Assembly (NCBI GenBank): GCA_002452425.1
Contig: DKFQ01000092.1
Coordinates: 6,098 to 11,767, forward strand
Direction: 5' to 3'
Source of the DNA: Sulfurimonas sp. UBA6792
GTDB lineage: Bacteria > Campylobacterota > Campylobacteria > Campylobacterales > Sulfurimonadaceae
DNA: 5,670 bases
Part shown: positions 5,232-5,670 of the stretch, piece by piece
How positions within the stretch are numbered: the first letter of the stretch is position 1
How the letters are laid out: every line of letters starts with the position of its first letter
The notes under the pieces: generated by a model
What the model saw: the letters and a program-made list of their open reading frames with translations, nothing else
Databases searched by the model: none
What the model was told of the DNA's origin: nothing
Made by a program: the position numbers and the translations under genes

Positions 5232-5670
5232 AGACGAACCGGAATATTGTTTGCATGGAGGTAGTGTTTAAGATCCATGATATCTATCTCTTTATAGTGA
5301 AAGATGCTTGCCGCAAGAGCAGCATCTGCACCATGTTCAAATGCCTCTTTGATGTGTTCCATCGTCCCTGCCCCGCCGCTTGCTATCACGGGAACATTGA
5401 CCGCACGGCTGATAAGTTCTGTGATGGTTAGCTCAAATCCTGCTTTTGTACCGTCTGCATCCATGGAGGTCAAAAGTATCTCGCCGCTACCTCTATCGAC
5501 TGCCTCTTTTGCCCACTCTACTGCGTCCAGCCCTGTGTCAACTCTTCCACCGTTAAGATAAACATGGTATCTATCTCCCGTTTTTTTAACATCAATCGCT
5601 GTGACAATGCACTGTGAGCCAAATCTTTTCGCACCTTCATCGATGAGTTCAGGTCTTTTGATGGCAGCGG
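5228..5670 (-). CDS. hisF: Imidazole glycerol phosphate synthase cyclase subunit, C-terminal part
   Basis: The C-terminal 146 residues of HisF are visible; the gene enters from the right edge. As the cyclase partner of the HisH glutaminase, HisF uses ammonia to turn PRFAR into imidazole glycerol phosphate and AICAR, linking histidine and purine synthesis in the cytoplasm. The fragment starts at AAIKRPELID and follows the HisF (beta-alpha)8 barrel. CIVTAID carries the catalytic aspartate (Asp130 in Thermotoga maritima numbering), GEILLTSMDADGTKAGF is the phosphate-binding strand and loop, and VIASGGAG and GADAALAASIFH are the last conserved phosphate-binding segments. The chain ends normally in HANNIPVRL. 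HisF is about 250 residues, so roughly 105 are outside, including the first catalytic Asp. HisA, its homologue, is excluded by the LLTSMDADGTK and GGAGTMEH wording. Its TGA overlaps the next ATG by 4 bp. Confidence 0.97.
   Translation of the reverse strand, partial: AAIKRPELIDEGAKRFGSQCIVTAIDVKKTGDRYHVYLNGGRVDTGLDAVEWAKEAVDRGSGEILLTSMDADGTKAGFELTITELISRAVNVPVIASGGAGTMEHIKEAFEHGADAALAASIFHYKEIDIMDLKHYLHANNIPVRL

Noticed and set aside
5228..5473. An 81-residue stand-alone protein beginning at an internal Met of hisF
   Set aside because: The frame stays open upstream to the window edge and encodes typical HisF sequence, so this is only the tail of the full gene.
5304..5561. Plus-strand 85-codon frame opposite hisF
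   Set aside because: Its low-complexity Ala/Ser/Pro composition mirrors the conserved glycine- and alanine-rich hisF strands on the other strand.

Overview
The window fits a chromosomal segment of a member of the Campylobacterota (formerly Epsilonproteobacteria), probably a Sulfurimonas-like organism. This is inferred from the AT-rich composition, the compact head-to-tail genes, the style of the proteins and promoters whose AT-rich upstream DNA lacks a clear -35 box. It looks like ordinary core genome. I see no insertion sequence, phage gene, CRISPR array, tRNA or rRNA.

Left block (1-2114, minus strand): the first third of nrdA (ribonucleotide reductase large subunit, cut by the window edge) lies 67 bp downstream of purB (adenylosuccinate lyase). 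Both act in nucleotide synthesis and may share a transcript. A 102-bp divergent promoter region (2115-2216) separates purB from an RluA-family rRNA pseudouridine synthase on the plus strand (2217-3131), which starts at TTG.

Middle (3132-3520): about 390 bp between two convergent transcription units contain no convincing gene. The stretch is very AT-rich and holds a probable rluA-side terminator, two inverted repeats, a candidate plus-strand -10 box and a perfect 9-bp hairpin with a C-rich loop at the end of the right-hand operon.

Right block (3521-5670, minus strand): a tightly packed operon reads hisF (partial) -> a short 180-residue nucleoside-phosphorylase-superfamily protein -> rlmN -> a 34-residue single-pass membrane peptide. 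All three junctions are 4-bp ATGA stop/start overlaps, which implies translational coupling. The operon combines histidine biosynthesis, a purine/nucleoside-type enzyme of uncertain reaction, a radical-SAM rRNA/tRNA methyltransferase and a small membrane protein.

The least explained items are the coupled 34-residue peptide, the shortened phosphorylase-like protein with Asn where nucleosidases have their catalytic Asp, and the structured convergent spacer, which may encode a small RNA. None of these is strong evidence for a new system.
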